The notes beneath the pieces were generated by a model, which worked only from the letters and a program-made list of their open reading frames with translations, had not been told where the DNA came from and made no database searches. The translations under genes were made by a program, and so were the position numbers. DNA of 46,105 nucleotides from Acanthaster planci. Lineage: Eukaryota; Echinodermata; Asteroidea; Valvatida; Acanthasteridae. Shown one piece after another: positions 9,940 to 22,154 of the stretch. The stretch is taken from contig NW_019091604.1 of assembly GCF_001949145.1 (NCBI RefSeq), forward strand, positions 322,982 to 369,086, written 5' to 3'. Position 1 is the first letter of the stretch. Each line of letters begins with the position of its first letter.

Positions 9940-12767
9940 TTCTGTGAAAAGGATTTTTGCTGGATTATCGCCATATGCTTACACAGCAATAAATTGCCAA
10001 AGAAAATAAAATCTGCCATTGCAATGGTAAAAAAAATCTAGAAATTTTCTGTGCACAAATCAGTGCAACACTGAAATTCAGTGCCTTGACGACATCATAG
10101 GTTTGCTCATGAATATGCAAATAGCATTAGCATAAAACAAAAATGCATCAAAATGTGGGTAGAAATTGCACAACAAAAATTTAAAATCAGCTAAATTGAA
10201 ACCCAAAGAAGAACTTCAAGGGTTTTAGTACAATTTTAAAAAAATAATTTTATTTCCTGGTTCCTTTAAGGTTTATTTGTTGGTCATTCTTATTTTTATT
10301 TTCATCTTATACATTTCGAACTCAACTGATCTGACGTAAACTGCCGATGTTGTTTCATTAAAGGAGTTTGGAAACATTTAAAGTGTGTGACACAGGCTAA
10401 ATCTTATAAAAACTGTTCAAAATCTAAAGGCTGCCTATATATAAGAACTAACCCGAGGAGGTTTCAGCTCAGTGCATAGTGCAGGGGAAAGTGTACAAAC
10501 TTTTGGGGTTTTTTTGTGTGTGTGCATAATAATGAGTGTAAATGTCCTGTAACGTAAACAGGATGGGTGGAGCGCAGCACTCTGTGTAGGTACATGTTCA
10601 GGTAGTAAGCTCTGTGGTTTGCTTGCATTCAAGGCGAGCGCGTGACTGGGCGGAGCTTTTTTTTTGTGGGGTTTCTGCTAGTTCTGCGAAGCTGTATAGA
10701 CGTGGTGTATATGGTGCTCTCGTTGTGGCGCGTTTGTGTACGCCTCTAATGGCAATTTTAAAAATGCATCTTTATACACATTGTTCATTCTTCCATTTTT
10801 TTTTTTCAACATGACAGCTTGCCAGAGAGGAGAATTCACCGGGAGTTTAATCCCATAACTATCTGCAAGCCAAGCATATTTTTTCAACTATTTTTCATCG
10901 GTCACTTTTTGGATAACTGCAAATGATGGACTGTGTTTCTAAATATAACGTTCCTGATCTGAAAAAAAAATCAGCAGTGATTGATTGATCAGTAGAGATT
11001 TATAATGTATCAAAGCTGTAATTGTTTGATCACTGGGTATTAAACTGCTGTTAATGATGGCAATTCCCAAACTCTGAAACTCAGGATGCTGATTGTGGCA
11101 AGGAGAATTTGCAGATCAGGATTGTTTGTTAAGGTCTGCAAATGACGGGGCATTTTTTTCCTTTCCATCATCAGCGGGTTGATGTAGAGTTGACCCCCAA
11201 TATCATGCGATTATTCCATTGACCGTACTTGGTAACCGTTGCCCTCAACAAACAACTTGTGGGCACACTGTTCTCACAGCTCTGGTTTTTTGTGCTAGCA
11301 GAACTTGAAACAGTGTGTGTTACATTGGCTCTGCGATATGTGGTTAAAGAGCAACCCCAACGGTGGAAGAAAATAAGAAAAAATCTGGCAGTAGTATGTT
11401 TACTTGGATTCCAATAAAGATATGTATGCCACATAAACCCAGATTCAACAATATTTTTGGTTTAATAAAAATCACTTTTGAGACCCGTTTCTGCCGAGTG
11501 GTATGGCTAGCTTTTGTGAAAGGAACGTGTTTTCATCGCTCATTTACATCTCATGTATATGGCTTTTCCCGATTTTGTTGACTTAGCACCGTGGAAATGG
11601 TTCTCCGGCTGGTGCATGTATGCACTGAGCAGGCGTGGTCATGGCAATGCACATAATTACACGTAGCATAGTAACATCGGTGTTGTCACAGTTATACACT
11701 GTCCCAAGCACGAGGCACGGAGCCTTACCGTTTTGAACCTATCGTGCCACTGGGATGCCAAGGGGATGCCGATCAGGCCGACTATGGGGCCACCGCTTGT
11801 GAAAGAGGTAGTGAGGAGACCAAGATCATTTGATAAATAAAGCTTGGTAAGTTCATAGTGAAGGACCGATGTTTTCAATTTTTTTTTTTTTTTGGTTATT
11901 TTTTTTCTGAAAAAGTGTCAGGCTAGGCTGGCAGCTCGGGCGTGCAGGTCTTTGTACGAAAACATATCCAAGAAACCAGGTCCTGCGAGGTCATGACGTT
12001 TTATGTTTCCACGGTAGTTCGTAATCAAAAAAGCATTTCTGCGTGGCGCCACCCATGGTATAAATGTGGAGAGTTTAGGAAAAACCCGCAGAATTGGTCC
12101 ATATGTTTATTGCATTATTACTTTTTATTATAATTCATAGTGCCACTTTACCAGTACATATATAACTTATTACTTAGATATTACATGAGTATATTAAACT
12201 GTCTTCCCCATTTTTTCATCACCATTGGGGTTGCTCCTTAAAGCGTTAGGCCGTGCTTGACAAAAGACTAATAACAGATTTCTAAGTTGCTATGGTAAGT
12301 TAGTTTGAATATACTGAAATAAAATATGTTGAAAATAAGTTTGTTTTGTAAGTAGGCCTAATATAACTGTATTTGTCATTATGTTTTAATTCTGTTCAAT
12401 ATCTTTAAGTTGGTCACATAGGCTAAGCCATCAATGCCAATCTTAGTGTTAAAAGGAAGTCTAAGACTGGCGGTGGTAGCCTGGATCGACAGATTTTGTA
12501 CACTGTCAACCAATTCTATATCAGCACAAGAGTGACATGACACACACGTACCTGTATGTTTTTGCGTTCATTGTCATTTAGCAGATATTGAAATCTACAA
12601 TAGGATCAACTTGAGGCGCCCTTGTATGCCATCGGCTCAACCATGTTTAAATGTATTCAAGTGAACACTACTGACCCACTTAGTGACAAGAGCCTCCAAT
12701 GTCCCGCAGTGATAAATTATTTGAAGCTGCAATTTATTTTGCCTCAAATTGATTATAAATGAATAAA

Positions 12768-12786
12768 TTATTATTATTATTATTAT
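12768..12786. repeat. (TTA)n microsatellite
   Basis: A short uninterrupted run of TTA triplets in AT-rich non-coding DNA. Confidence 0.8.
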
Positions 12787-15590
12787 AAATTAACATTAAT
12801 TCTGGGAAACGTCTGTAGGTCATGCTTTTCATGAGTGTCATAGTAAGAATTAAAAATAAAGAAACTTTCACCTAAATCAAAGTTACCATGACCTTATAAT
12901 CATGCCTTCTAACAACTAGCAATTAATACAGTATATGAATTATGTGCTTTAATGTAACCTCGTGATGCTTGTAACTTCTAAGCCTAAGCCTAATTGTAGG
13001 ATGAGGACACACCAGTTTCAATGCTGTAATTGAAGTTAGTCTTGTTTTGTGTGACTTACACATGAAAAATAATCTTACCCAACACAATTCTGAATCCACT
13101 TTCGTGTTTCATGTGTGCTTAAAATGCCTCGGCTAATATGCTTAAAAAGACAGTTTAAACATTTGCCAATTATCATTTAAGTTGGTATTCAAATATGTTT
13201 GTAGTAACTTTTGTTTACATTGTTAAATGACAGCTCCATCACGTTGAATTTGCACTTACCCCCTGCTTTTCATTATGGACCACCTTCATACACAAATCAC
13301 AACTTAAAAGTTTACAGGCATGTTTTCTTAAACTAAGCTTCATTGCTTCTTTTTAATATTTTAAAACCGATAGCTTTTGGGTCACAGATTTTGAGTCTTT
13401 TAGTTTACATACAAACCAAAAAAAAAAAATTACCTATCCCCCAGGTCTGAATTAACCGGCTGAAAACTCCTTTTTAAATTTTAAGTAATCTGTTTTCAGT
13501 AATAACTATTTCCTGTGTTTGTAGTAAAGTGGGAAATACATGTAATCGTCTTTGGAATTTGGGCAATGCAGTATGCGTAGCCAGATGGTCTGTGGTATGT
13601 GAAAATTACAAAATAGGGGACATTTATATAGATGATTAATTTCAGACCCAGCAAGATGGCCAAAGTTTGATGCAATACTTACAGCTTTACTCACTGGTTT
13701 AGAATCCAACACAATGATAGTAGTGTCAGTATACACTGAAATACGTAAATTGGATGTTTCCATCCATGTAATTTCATTTAAACTTATGTCTTGGTTGCTT
13801 TTTATCCTATCAGCTAGTGCGCTGGGAACAAGTTAAATTATGAGGTCCGAGGGAGGACATCCTTACCTAAGGCCTCATATGAAAGTGAAAAGACCAGGAA
13901 TGTTGTTAATAACAGTTCTCTGTAGATTTCAGTACATTCTTCCATTGAATAAAACCATCTCCAAAGTTGAACTTTCAAAGTGTTGCTAACAAAGAATTTC
14001 ATTTGATTGTGTCAACTTTTTTGGTAGTATCCATAAAGAGGATAGCAGCATTTTTTTGGTTGTATTGTGAATACAGTAGATAACAAAGATTAATATTATG
14101 TTGTCTCCAATAAATGTTTCCTTTGATGTATCCAGATAAGATTGTATACTCCTGTATTACCGGGCCTAACAGACTGATGAATTAGTAGGGTTTTTGCAAC
14201 TATTAAAATAATCAGTGTTGAGTAGACTGATCGGTCATTAGTTTTTCAAATATGCATTTTTAGCAGCAATATAATTGCACTTTTCTGTGGGATAGACAAC
14301 TGTCCTTTGTTTTAACTTTTATTCATGGACTCTGCATAAACTTTTTCAAGGTGGTTCCAAAAGTTTTCGAAAACTCAACTGTAAAAGCATCTATACCTAG
14401 ACTTTGGTTGGGTTTTAAACTACCCAAAGCTTTTTCTTATTCTGCTTTTGTGATTATTTCCCTACATTTCCCCTATTGCTCATAGTGCAGTATGTGCTCA
14501 AACTTTATATATTCCAGGTGCTCTACCCAGCTTATGTCAGCAGAATTAGAAAAATACAAACTTGTGTTAACAAAAAAATCGTGTTCCATATTTGCCTTTT
14601 GTCTTTCCTAATAGTCATTTCATGGTGTTTCCTGCATTTTGTTTTTCTTAACCTAGAATACCATGCTACATTTTTCACCATCCTTTTCCCTTTTTTTAAA
14701 TTTAACCTTCAGTCCCTGATTTTATGTGACGTGTTATGTAGTTTGGACATTTCAATTTGTTTGTTACACTGATAACTTAAGTTATTCAATCTTTCAAGAA
14801 CTAATTGTTTGACTTTGATTTCCAGTTTTGGTTTTGTTTTGAGTATAACAAAATCCCTAATTTCCATTTTGCAAAACTCTGAACAAAGTCATTCAGCCCT
14901 GTTTACTCTTTTTAGCCTTAGTGATAACTTTCCCAAATGGGATTCATGACATTGATTAACGTCTTTTCATTTGTGAAGGAATTATTAAATGTCCAATATC
15001 CTGGTCTTAGTATTTGTTACACAAAGAGACTGCTAGATGATCTGTCTTAAGTACTGGTTGAATATTGGCTGAGACAATGATAACAGCCAGTTGACCTAAA
15101 ATAAGTAAACTATTCTCTTTTTGTATCCAGAGACCATTTTAGAGCATAACTAGTCCTAAACAAGATGGGATTGTCAGCTAGGGTTGCATTAAAACAAACT
15201 CACCCTGAAGTGCAAGTGCACACCAAAACCTGTTTATGTCCAATCCTCAACCTAATCAATACTTGTACTTTCCAAAAGTGAACCATGTCTCTTTGTAGTC
15301 AAGTGGAGTAGTAACTCAACTGGCTAACGCCAGCTTAAATGTAAGCTTACCCTTAAAAAAATCTACAAAAATAATACTGAAGGGTACCTTATGTTTACAT
15401 TACAATTCATGTCGCTGTCTCATGAGCCATTGAAAACTTTGTATAATGTCTAAAGATTCTGAACGTCAATGGCCTAAAATGAATATGAATAATTTAAACA
15501 AGAAGAAATGATGTCAATTTAATTACTTTTACTACCGGTACTATTAAATTCAAATAAATTATATATTTTTTATTCTCTCATATGTTACAG

Positions 15591-15764
15591 GATCCTTATG
15601 GTGAAAGAAGAGGAAAGTTCCAGTATAACACTTTAAAATTGAGTTTGGAGAAGATTAAACAACGATTGGAAGCAGAAGAGGCTATAAACAAAGCATCGGA
15701 TGCAGACTCCAGTGGTACTTCTGACAATGAGATGGACACATCAACACCTTGTTCTGTCAGATGA
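15591..15764 (+). CDS. Probable last coding exon of a host gene (57 codons, product unknown)
   Basis: A pyrimidine-rich tract ending TGTTACAG at 15590 is a good 3' splice site. The frame that follows starts in phase 0 (GAT CCT TAT GGT) and reads DPYGERRGKFQYNTLKLSLE, continues as a basic/acidic helix (KIKQRLEAEE), then a Ser/Thr/Asp-rich acidic tail (SDADSSGTSDNEMDTS). It ends at TGA 15762-15764. Codon use and composition look like a conserved nuclear or scaffold protein tail with a short coiled coil. I do not recognise the gene. No upstream exon was identified, and the Polinton remnants to the left may sit in its introns. The 3' UTR with AATAAA follows about 0.5 kb on. Confidence 0.6.
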   Translation, partial: DPYGERRGKFQYNTLKLSLEKIKQRLEAEEAINKASDADSSGTSDNEMDTSTPCSVR

Positions 15765-16280
15765 AGTATCTTAATCATTTATCTCTGTTGGGAAGTGTTA
15801 CCTAAATTGTCTGTGATGAATGGAGTAACCGGCTTAGAAGACATGCTGGAACCAGTTTATTCTCATGACTGTTGCATGAATACCAGTACATATTCTTACC
15901 ATATTAGACTGTCTTTTCAATTTCTATTGTAGCAGGGGAAAAAATGGACTGTTCTGATACAGAAGTACCAGTCCTAACTCGGCCAGGATGGACCAACTGA
16001 AGTGGGGAGTGGAAAGAGTTGGCCCCACTTTGAATTACCTAGAGAAGCAGATATGTATTAATTAACCCCATACAACTTCAACAGAAACAGTATATGATAA
16101 TATATGACTTCTGCTAATGCACACATACATGTACTTGGCTTTCTGCATATACTTTGAAAGAGTCATCTATGTTGCATCCTATGGAATAACTGGGGTGAAA
16201 TTTATGGGCTGTGAGCACCTGGGATGCAAGTATTGTATCGTGGGGTTGCTAAAAGCAAATAAACTGTGGTTTGTATACAG
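15765..16280 (+). terminator. Putative 3' UTR with poly(A) signal
   Basis: AATAAA at 16258-16263 follows the stop codon by about 490 bases, with a GT-rich stretch just downstream (GTGGTTTGT). This fits the end of the transcript whose last coding exon is 15591-15764. Confidence 0.5.
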
Positions 16281-16560
16281 TTGTTCAAGATTTTAAATCA
16301 GGGGTAGGGGAGGGCGGAGGGATGGACATTTGCATGGAAACTTGTCTCTGCCCTTCTCCACCGTCGGCCATAGCCCTGAAAATAGTGTCGATCACTATGT
16401 TCATGTCAACTCCCTTGTTTAAAAACATGACTTGTAGGTGATCAAGCATCCCACCAAACAACATCAGCCAAGCATCACTGTTTCTGAATGGTAAAATCAA
16501 ATCAAATCCCTGATCATAACCGATTTAGAAGTTTACAGTACCAACTTTAGAAATACAAAT

Positions 16561-17685
16561 TTAAAAATAGCATAGTTGTATGCAGTGTCAAAAGTGGACA
16601 ACCCATTTTCTCATGTTCTGCTTGTAGATTTTGGACTTTGCGTAAAGCATTTTCAAAAAACGCAATTTTCCACTTGGAGAAATTTGGATTTTACTCTAAC
16701 AACTCTCGTGGCACATCAAAAGTCGACAGCTAAAAACTTCAAAATCCCACTGGTAAAAGTATTGTCATGCTCGAAAAGTGGACAACCCATTTTCTTATTT
16801 TCTGATGGTAGGAATTTGCGTAAAGCAATTTCAAGAACTCGCTTTTCTGCCAGCAAAAAATTAGATTTTACTTCAAGAAGTCTTCGTAACGCGTCAAAAG
16901 TAGACAGCTAAAAAGTTCTAACTTCTGCTAGCAAATTTATTCGATGCTCCTAAAGAGAAAGACTTGAATGATAAGTAGTAAATTAAATCTTTGATGTCAT
17001 ATCAGTGACCGACTGGTGTACTGGCTGAAAGATTTATTTTTGTCGTGGATATTCTTTTTGTGATTGGAATTATTGGCTGAATATGTGTTTTGGAATTTGT
17101 GGGGTGTTGAAATTAATTCAGCAAGTTCAAGTTGCATTTTAATGTTTACCGTATTTACTTTCTTTATTTTCCCCTTTTTGAAACCTGTGGTTCACTTGAT
17201 TAAACAGCACTTAGCTTCTCTTAACACAACTTTTTTCAATTCAGACCTTTTTTCGTTCAACGTTTCAGTTTTTAACTTGTCCACTTCAGGACCACCCGCT
17301 GTCGTCAATAAGTAAAACTCAAATTTCTGCTAGCAGAAAATTGGGTTTTATGAAAAGGGATGGTGTAACTTCAAAAACCCTAAAATCTACCAGCAGAAAA
17401 TAAGAAAAGGGGTTTGTCCTCTTTGGGAGCATCAAATGAAATTTGCTAGTGGAAGTTTAAAGTTTTAGTTCTTCACTTTTGACACGCTACAAAGACCTCT
17501 TTAAATTTCCAATTGAGTTTTGGAAAATGCTTAACGCAAATTCCCCAAACCCAAAAATCTACTAGCAAAACATGAGAAAATGGGGTTGTCCACTTTTGGA
17601 GCATGACAGCATTTTTGACAGTGGGAATTTGAAGTTTTTAGTTGTCCACTTTTGATGCTCCATACTGTGACACTATTTTAGCAAC
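16561..17685. mobile_element. Foldback-type element with long inverted arms built of repeated units
   Basis: The left arm (about 16561-16960) and the right arm (about 17320-17685) are reverse complements. The outer ends pair: AAAAATAG...GTCAAAAGTGGACAAC on the left with GTTGTCCACTTTTGA...CACTATTTTA on the right. Each arm holds two degenerate copies of a roughly 170-bp unit with AAAGTGGACAACCCATTTTC, TTTGCGTAAAGCA-TTTTCAA and CT(G/A)CTAGCA(G/A)A motifs. The central 360 bp is unrelated and non-coding. No transposase is present, so it would be non-autonomous. The ORFs of 111 and 83 codons inside it (16576, 17064) follow the repeat and show no domain. Confidence 0.75.
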
Positions 17686-17884
17686 AGCTTAAAAAATGCA
17701 AATGATTTACCGAACTTGTTTGCGGGCACTTAAAACATCTGTGAACAGTAGCAAATCAGATACATGACAATTCCCAAATGCCAATTTTTAAAAAAATTCA
17801 GTAGATATAGTCTTGTGATTGGTCGGATCCTTCCAACACTGAAACAATGCTTGCAATAACATGGTATCCCAAACTAGCTTGACT
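17686..17884. other. Short non-coding spacer
   Basis: Nothing recognised between the foldback element and the nuclease-like fragment. Confidence 0.5.
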
Positions 17885-18145
17885 TTAAGAAAAACAACAA
17901 ATTACAGTTAGCGCTATTTTTGCAGGTGTTGCTTTGCCTTTCCCACGAAACCCACTGGTGGAGTTGCATCCCGTTAAACAATGCAGCCCAATCAGCATTT
18001 CTGTTCTGTCAAGACCCTTGCTCACTTGAGAGATGTTTATGGTGCGTAATTTTTCCCCCTGCCTGTCTGCAACAGCAACGGTGACCCCATGGATCTGCTG
18101 AGGTGTCGGTGTCAGGGCTTTTGATGAAGATGTGATGTATATCAT
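17885..18145 (-). pseudogene. Fragment of a repeat-encoded, nuclease-like protein (SPDTD ... GLHCLTGCNS motif)
   Basis: One minus-strand frame near 18130 reads IFIKSPDTDT. After a shift, the main frame reads KLRTINISQVSKGLD and LIGLHCLTGCNSTSGFRGKG. A protein family dispersed in metazoan genomes has SPDTD followed at some distance by GLHxxTGCDxxSxFxGKGK. Its acidic residues and GCD/GKGK block resemble FEN1/XPG-like (PIN) nucleases, but that link is inference from spacing and motif shape. Here the GCD aspartate is Asn (GCN) and a frameshift lies between the blocks, so it is a dead fragment. I see no second half nearby. Confidence 0.5.
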
Positions 18146-18639
18146 TACTAGAAGAGATCCTTGAGATGTACGAACAGTGGAGAAGTAAGCGAGTATCAGC
18201 TAAATCCCTGTGTTTAAAAAAAGATTTGGTAGCATTGGATATTATTACATTATTAGGGCCGACACAGGACGGACTTCAATAATAAAGGCCTATCATTATC
18301 AAGGCAAAAAAAATTAGGAAAGAGTTCCATATACGAAGTTCACTTGACATCCTATTTACAAACAAATTATGTTTTCACAAAAAAAATAACGTTTTCATTG
18401 AAAATCTTTTTCTGACCTGTAATTGATTTCTATGGATTGATTAATAAAGAGGAAACTGAATGGATTTTGTAGGCTTATATGGAACTTTTTCCAAATTTTA
18501 AAAGGCATTCACTTGGAACCGTGCAAAATGTATAATTTACGTTGTGGTTGTACTGTAGCCTACCCTGCATAAGAATACAAGTTGCAGCCAGAGTGGTCAT
18601 GATCATGGTGGTCAATGATATGGAATTCCATATCTACCG
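18146..18639. other. Non-coding stretch
   Basis: AT-rich, no gene or structured repeat recognised. Confidence 0.5.
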
Positions 18640-18790
18640 TCACCCGTCGTCTTTTGCTTTTTGTTGTGTCCCAATTCTGCCATTTACCAGTTCCAAACAT
18701 GCCATTTTCCGTCTACCATTGTCCGTCATGCGTCGCCCGTCGTGCGTTGTCCATCAAATGGGTTGCATCGCACCTGAAAAAGCCGGGGTT
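18640..18790. repeat. CCGTC/CGTCG-rich degenerate repeat
   Basis: Contains CCGTCACCCGTCG, CCGTCATGCGTCG and CCCGTCGTGCGTTG, resembling the CGTC-rich patch at 3115-3255. Non-coding. It borders the left edge of the minus-strand copy of repeat A. Confidence 0.5.
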
Positions 18791-18814
18791 TAACAAATGA
18801 CAATGTGATGATTC

Positions 18815-20800
18815 CATTCACTTCTAAGGACCTTTTCCTAATGGGCGAGATTTGAACCCGATCGGACATGTACTTCAGGAGATATAGGGCCTTAAAGAGT
18901 GCACCTTTAATGTCACACGACTTGTCTCCTGATGATGTTATCAATAGGTAAGGTCAATATTCCTCAGGAGCACTCCCTTTTCAAGATATTTGCAAGATTT
19001 GAACACAATTGGATATGCACTTCAGGCGATATACTACTTTAAATGAGGCACCTTTAATGTCACGTGACTCGTCTCCTGATGGTTATTGTCATCACGTGAG
19101 GTCAATTTTCGTTTGTGAACCTTCCCTTCCTATCTATCTGCAAGATTTCAACCCAATAAGACATGTACAATACGATATATAATACAAAACATTATAGTTA
19201 CTGTGGAAAAGGCAAGAGATAAGATATCTTAAACATTTGTCCCTTATTTGGCGTTCCATACAAAGCGATCTGCTATCGGCAGCTTGTGGTCGGCATTTTG
19301 CCAAGTCCCGAGTATATGCCCTACGCACTGTGCGCCGTCCATGTTGCAGGTATATTGGGCGTCTACACACAGTAACATATGCACAACATGCTTATGCGAT
19401 TTTCGAATTGGCTATTTATATTTTATGGGGTTTTTGTCGGCGGCGCTTCACGTCTGTGAAAAACTTCATCGGTTATGCACTTCATGCAGCTTACTTCAAT
19501 GTTTTAGCTGTCATGTCAGGCACCATTCACGCGTATATCTCTTACGATTGATTTTTTACCGAATTTTGACAAAAGCGAAGTTTTTATTGTAACTTCCGGT
19601 CGGATGACCAGCCCCAAACTCCACACACGTGTTGACTGGGTAAAGATGGTCACCTACATCAATTTTCAGGCGATTTGGACATCGTCGGCACAGACATCTA
19701 TTCAAAATTCATTTTTCGGAATTCTTAACCTGTCGCTAGAGAGCGCTCGACAATTAGTTGTCGGCATCAGTAGATGATTTGAAGAATACTATATCCCAAC
19801 AGACTAACACCGTTGAAAACAACTTGATACCTATTACCACTTTTAAACAATAAGGCCACTTCTGGTTTCGACCGGAAGGATGGGCCACATGATTTGACCT
19901 ACACGAGAATATTTGAATATTCAAAATTTAATAATAAATCACTTGATGACGTAATCACGACGTAAATATTTCAGGATTATCTTTGTTTTATAGTAAGTGC
20001 TTGCTGTAAGTTTGACGACGATCAACGATTTCTAAGGTACGAAAATAGTGCCTCGAAAACGTGTACAAAGTCAAGGGGCTAAAATAAATATTGAAAAATC
20101 AATAATAAATCATTTGATAACGTCATCATGACATCTTTCTAGGACCATCTATGCATAAGGGTCCTTTGGTACATTGGTACAAGTTTGATGATGATACAAA
20201 GTTGCAAAAGCACAAACGGGCTTTTAAGCAGAAGAAGAAAAAGGAAAAACTAGAGGAATTGCGTCCGTCTCAAGGACAGAACACGAGGCTTTTTCGCGTT
20301 TTTGTGGTTGTCAAGAAAAGTGCTTTGTTTGCATAGCACAAAATGTTTGAGAATGTTCAAATTCATACACTTACATATATAATTTTAATCAAAACGATGC
20401 GCTTTAAGGTATCAGTTTTAATGTCACATGACTTGTCCCATGATGACGTCATCATCACGAGAGGGCAATATGTGCGTGTCAATATTCCTCTAAAGCACTC
20501 CCTTTTCAAGATATCTGCAAGATTTCAAGCCAATTGAACATCTACTTCAGGAGATCTAGGGCATTAAAGACTGCGCCGTTAATGTCACGTGACTTGTCTG
20601 CTGATGAAGTATTCATCACATGAGGTCAATATTCCTCTGCAGCACCCCCTTTTCAACATTTCTGCAAGATGTGAACCCCATCGGAGATGTCATTTAGGAG
20701 ATATAGGGCCTTAAAGACTGCACCTTTAATGTTGTGTGACTTAATTGTCAAATGACGTTATTATCACATTAGGTAAATTTTCGTTTATAACACGTCCCTT
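18815..20800 (-). mobile_element. Repeat A, minus-strand copy 1
   Basis: Reverse complement of much of 36330-39400. The match includes the 145-bp-type units with TTAATGTCACGTGACTTGTC and CTTTTCAAGATAT-TGCAAGATTT (18820-19150 and 20400-20780). It also includes the middle block with GATTTTTTACCGAATTTTG (near 19550; GGTAAAAAAATCAAC in the plus copy) and the CRE-bearing block around 19950-20130. No ORF with a domain is visible. Boundaries are approximate. Confidence 0.7.
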
Positions 20801-21589
20801 TGTAGCTATGTTGATGATTGACACAATTAATAGACAATGGTGAGTTTTATCAAGTGAAGGAAGGGTCACTACACTCTTGATAATGCTCATACAAATTGAG
20901 CTGACAACAGACTTCACAAACTTTATACAAGAATTTAACTTGTACGTGAGACAAAAAAATCAACATGTCTGCAATATCTGTTTGGAATAAGATTGGGATT
21001 TCAGATACAATTACGTTTTCCTTGCTTACTTTAATGAATAACGGGCAACGAATGATTTAGTGAATAGTTGTTTCAAATTCGAATGCTTCACTCAATCTAC
21101 TCGGTACTTTTGTGAATCACGACTGTCAAAAATAAGGACGAACGTAAGGACATTATCAGTCAGGTAATACAAAACGTGGAAATGCATCAAGTGAGGGCGC
21201 ACTTCAGTTTTTCTTGTGAGGGATTTGATTGCCGGAACGAGGATGTGCTACAGTACGGATTGGCAAAAGTGGCCCTATAAAAATCATCGTAACACTAGAG
21301 GATTTGGGACTGTTAGGGCCGTCGAAATACACAAACTAAGAAACGTCGATTTCAAAGACGGGAAGAAAAATAATGCAAACATCAATTTCACACAATTCTT
21401 TAAAAAAATCTTATTCCTATTCAAAGTAACTGCACAAATGATCACTTTTAACAGGTATCAGCGAGTGCACAGCCGCATAAACTCTGATCGTGGAATTTAT
21501 GCATATAAAGAACTACACCGAAAATATTAAACGAAACTGGTCCTGAAGCTGAAGGGTTATGAGAGTTAAAGAATGTTAAAAGTGTCCTT
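20801..21589. other. Non-coding stretch
   Basis: No recognised gene. The 104-codon plus-strand ORF at 21216-21530 shows no motif and is probably chance. Confidence 0.4.
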
Positions 21590-22110
21590 ACTATTTATAA
21601 AAGAAAAGAAATCTGCATTTGTACTTCGGGCCATTTCACTATCGGTGAAGTTTTTATGCCGTACATACTTAGAAAGACTTGAGAAAACCTGTAAAATATC
21701 AGGAACTTGTGACTGCTGAAAACTTTGCATACTGCTTGCAAAATCTACATGTTCTCAAGAACAGAAATCCTGAAAAATTATGTCAGGGACATGTACACGT
21801 GCATCTATATATCTCATGTCCTATTGGTTGCATTTTGTTTAGATATGATATTTTAATGAAGTCCTGTAGAACAGTCTTGGTATGAATTGCATTTCCAACA
21901 ATCACACCAACATGTCCAAAGAAGACCTTCGTGTATGAATGCTGGTAAACATTCCTCTGTGTCATCTAAAAAAGGGAAATTTTAATTCATCTCGTGTCAG
22001 TTATATGTTTATGAATGAAAAAAAGAACTTTCAGCACCTTTGATATCACCTGGCTACATATGAGTAGGAATGTTATAGTGGGAGACTGGACACATGGATG
22101 TTGAACATTG
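21590..22110 (+). repeat. Repeat B, copy 1
   Basis: Shares ordered blocks with 27850-28200: AAAATATCAGGA(A/T)CTTGT, CATG/CCTATTGGTTGCA, GTAGAA(C/T)AGTCTTGGTATGAA and CTTCGTGTA. Same orientation as the other B copies. Non-coding. Confidence 0.65.
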
Positions 22111-22154
22111 AGTGATTTACATTAGAACACGCATGGGTCCCCCATCTTTGCTTC

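Larger units (their letters stand above)
9311..15590. other. Long non-coding tract, probably intergenic or intronic to the gene ending at 15764
   Basis: About 6.3 kb of AT-rich DNA without a recognised gene. Contents seen: an unrecognised 139-codon minus-strand ORF (9520-9939), a T-run near 11880, a TTA microsatellite (12768-12786) and many short motif-free ORFs. Because a splice acceptor sits at its right edge, part of it is probably the last intron of the gene whose final exon begins at 15591. I could not identify any upstream exon with confidence. Confidence 0.5.

Noticed and set aside
19134-19592. Cys/Arg-rich ORFs of 78-114 codons
   Set aside because: They overlap on both strands within repeat A and are not preserved in the plus-strand copy.
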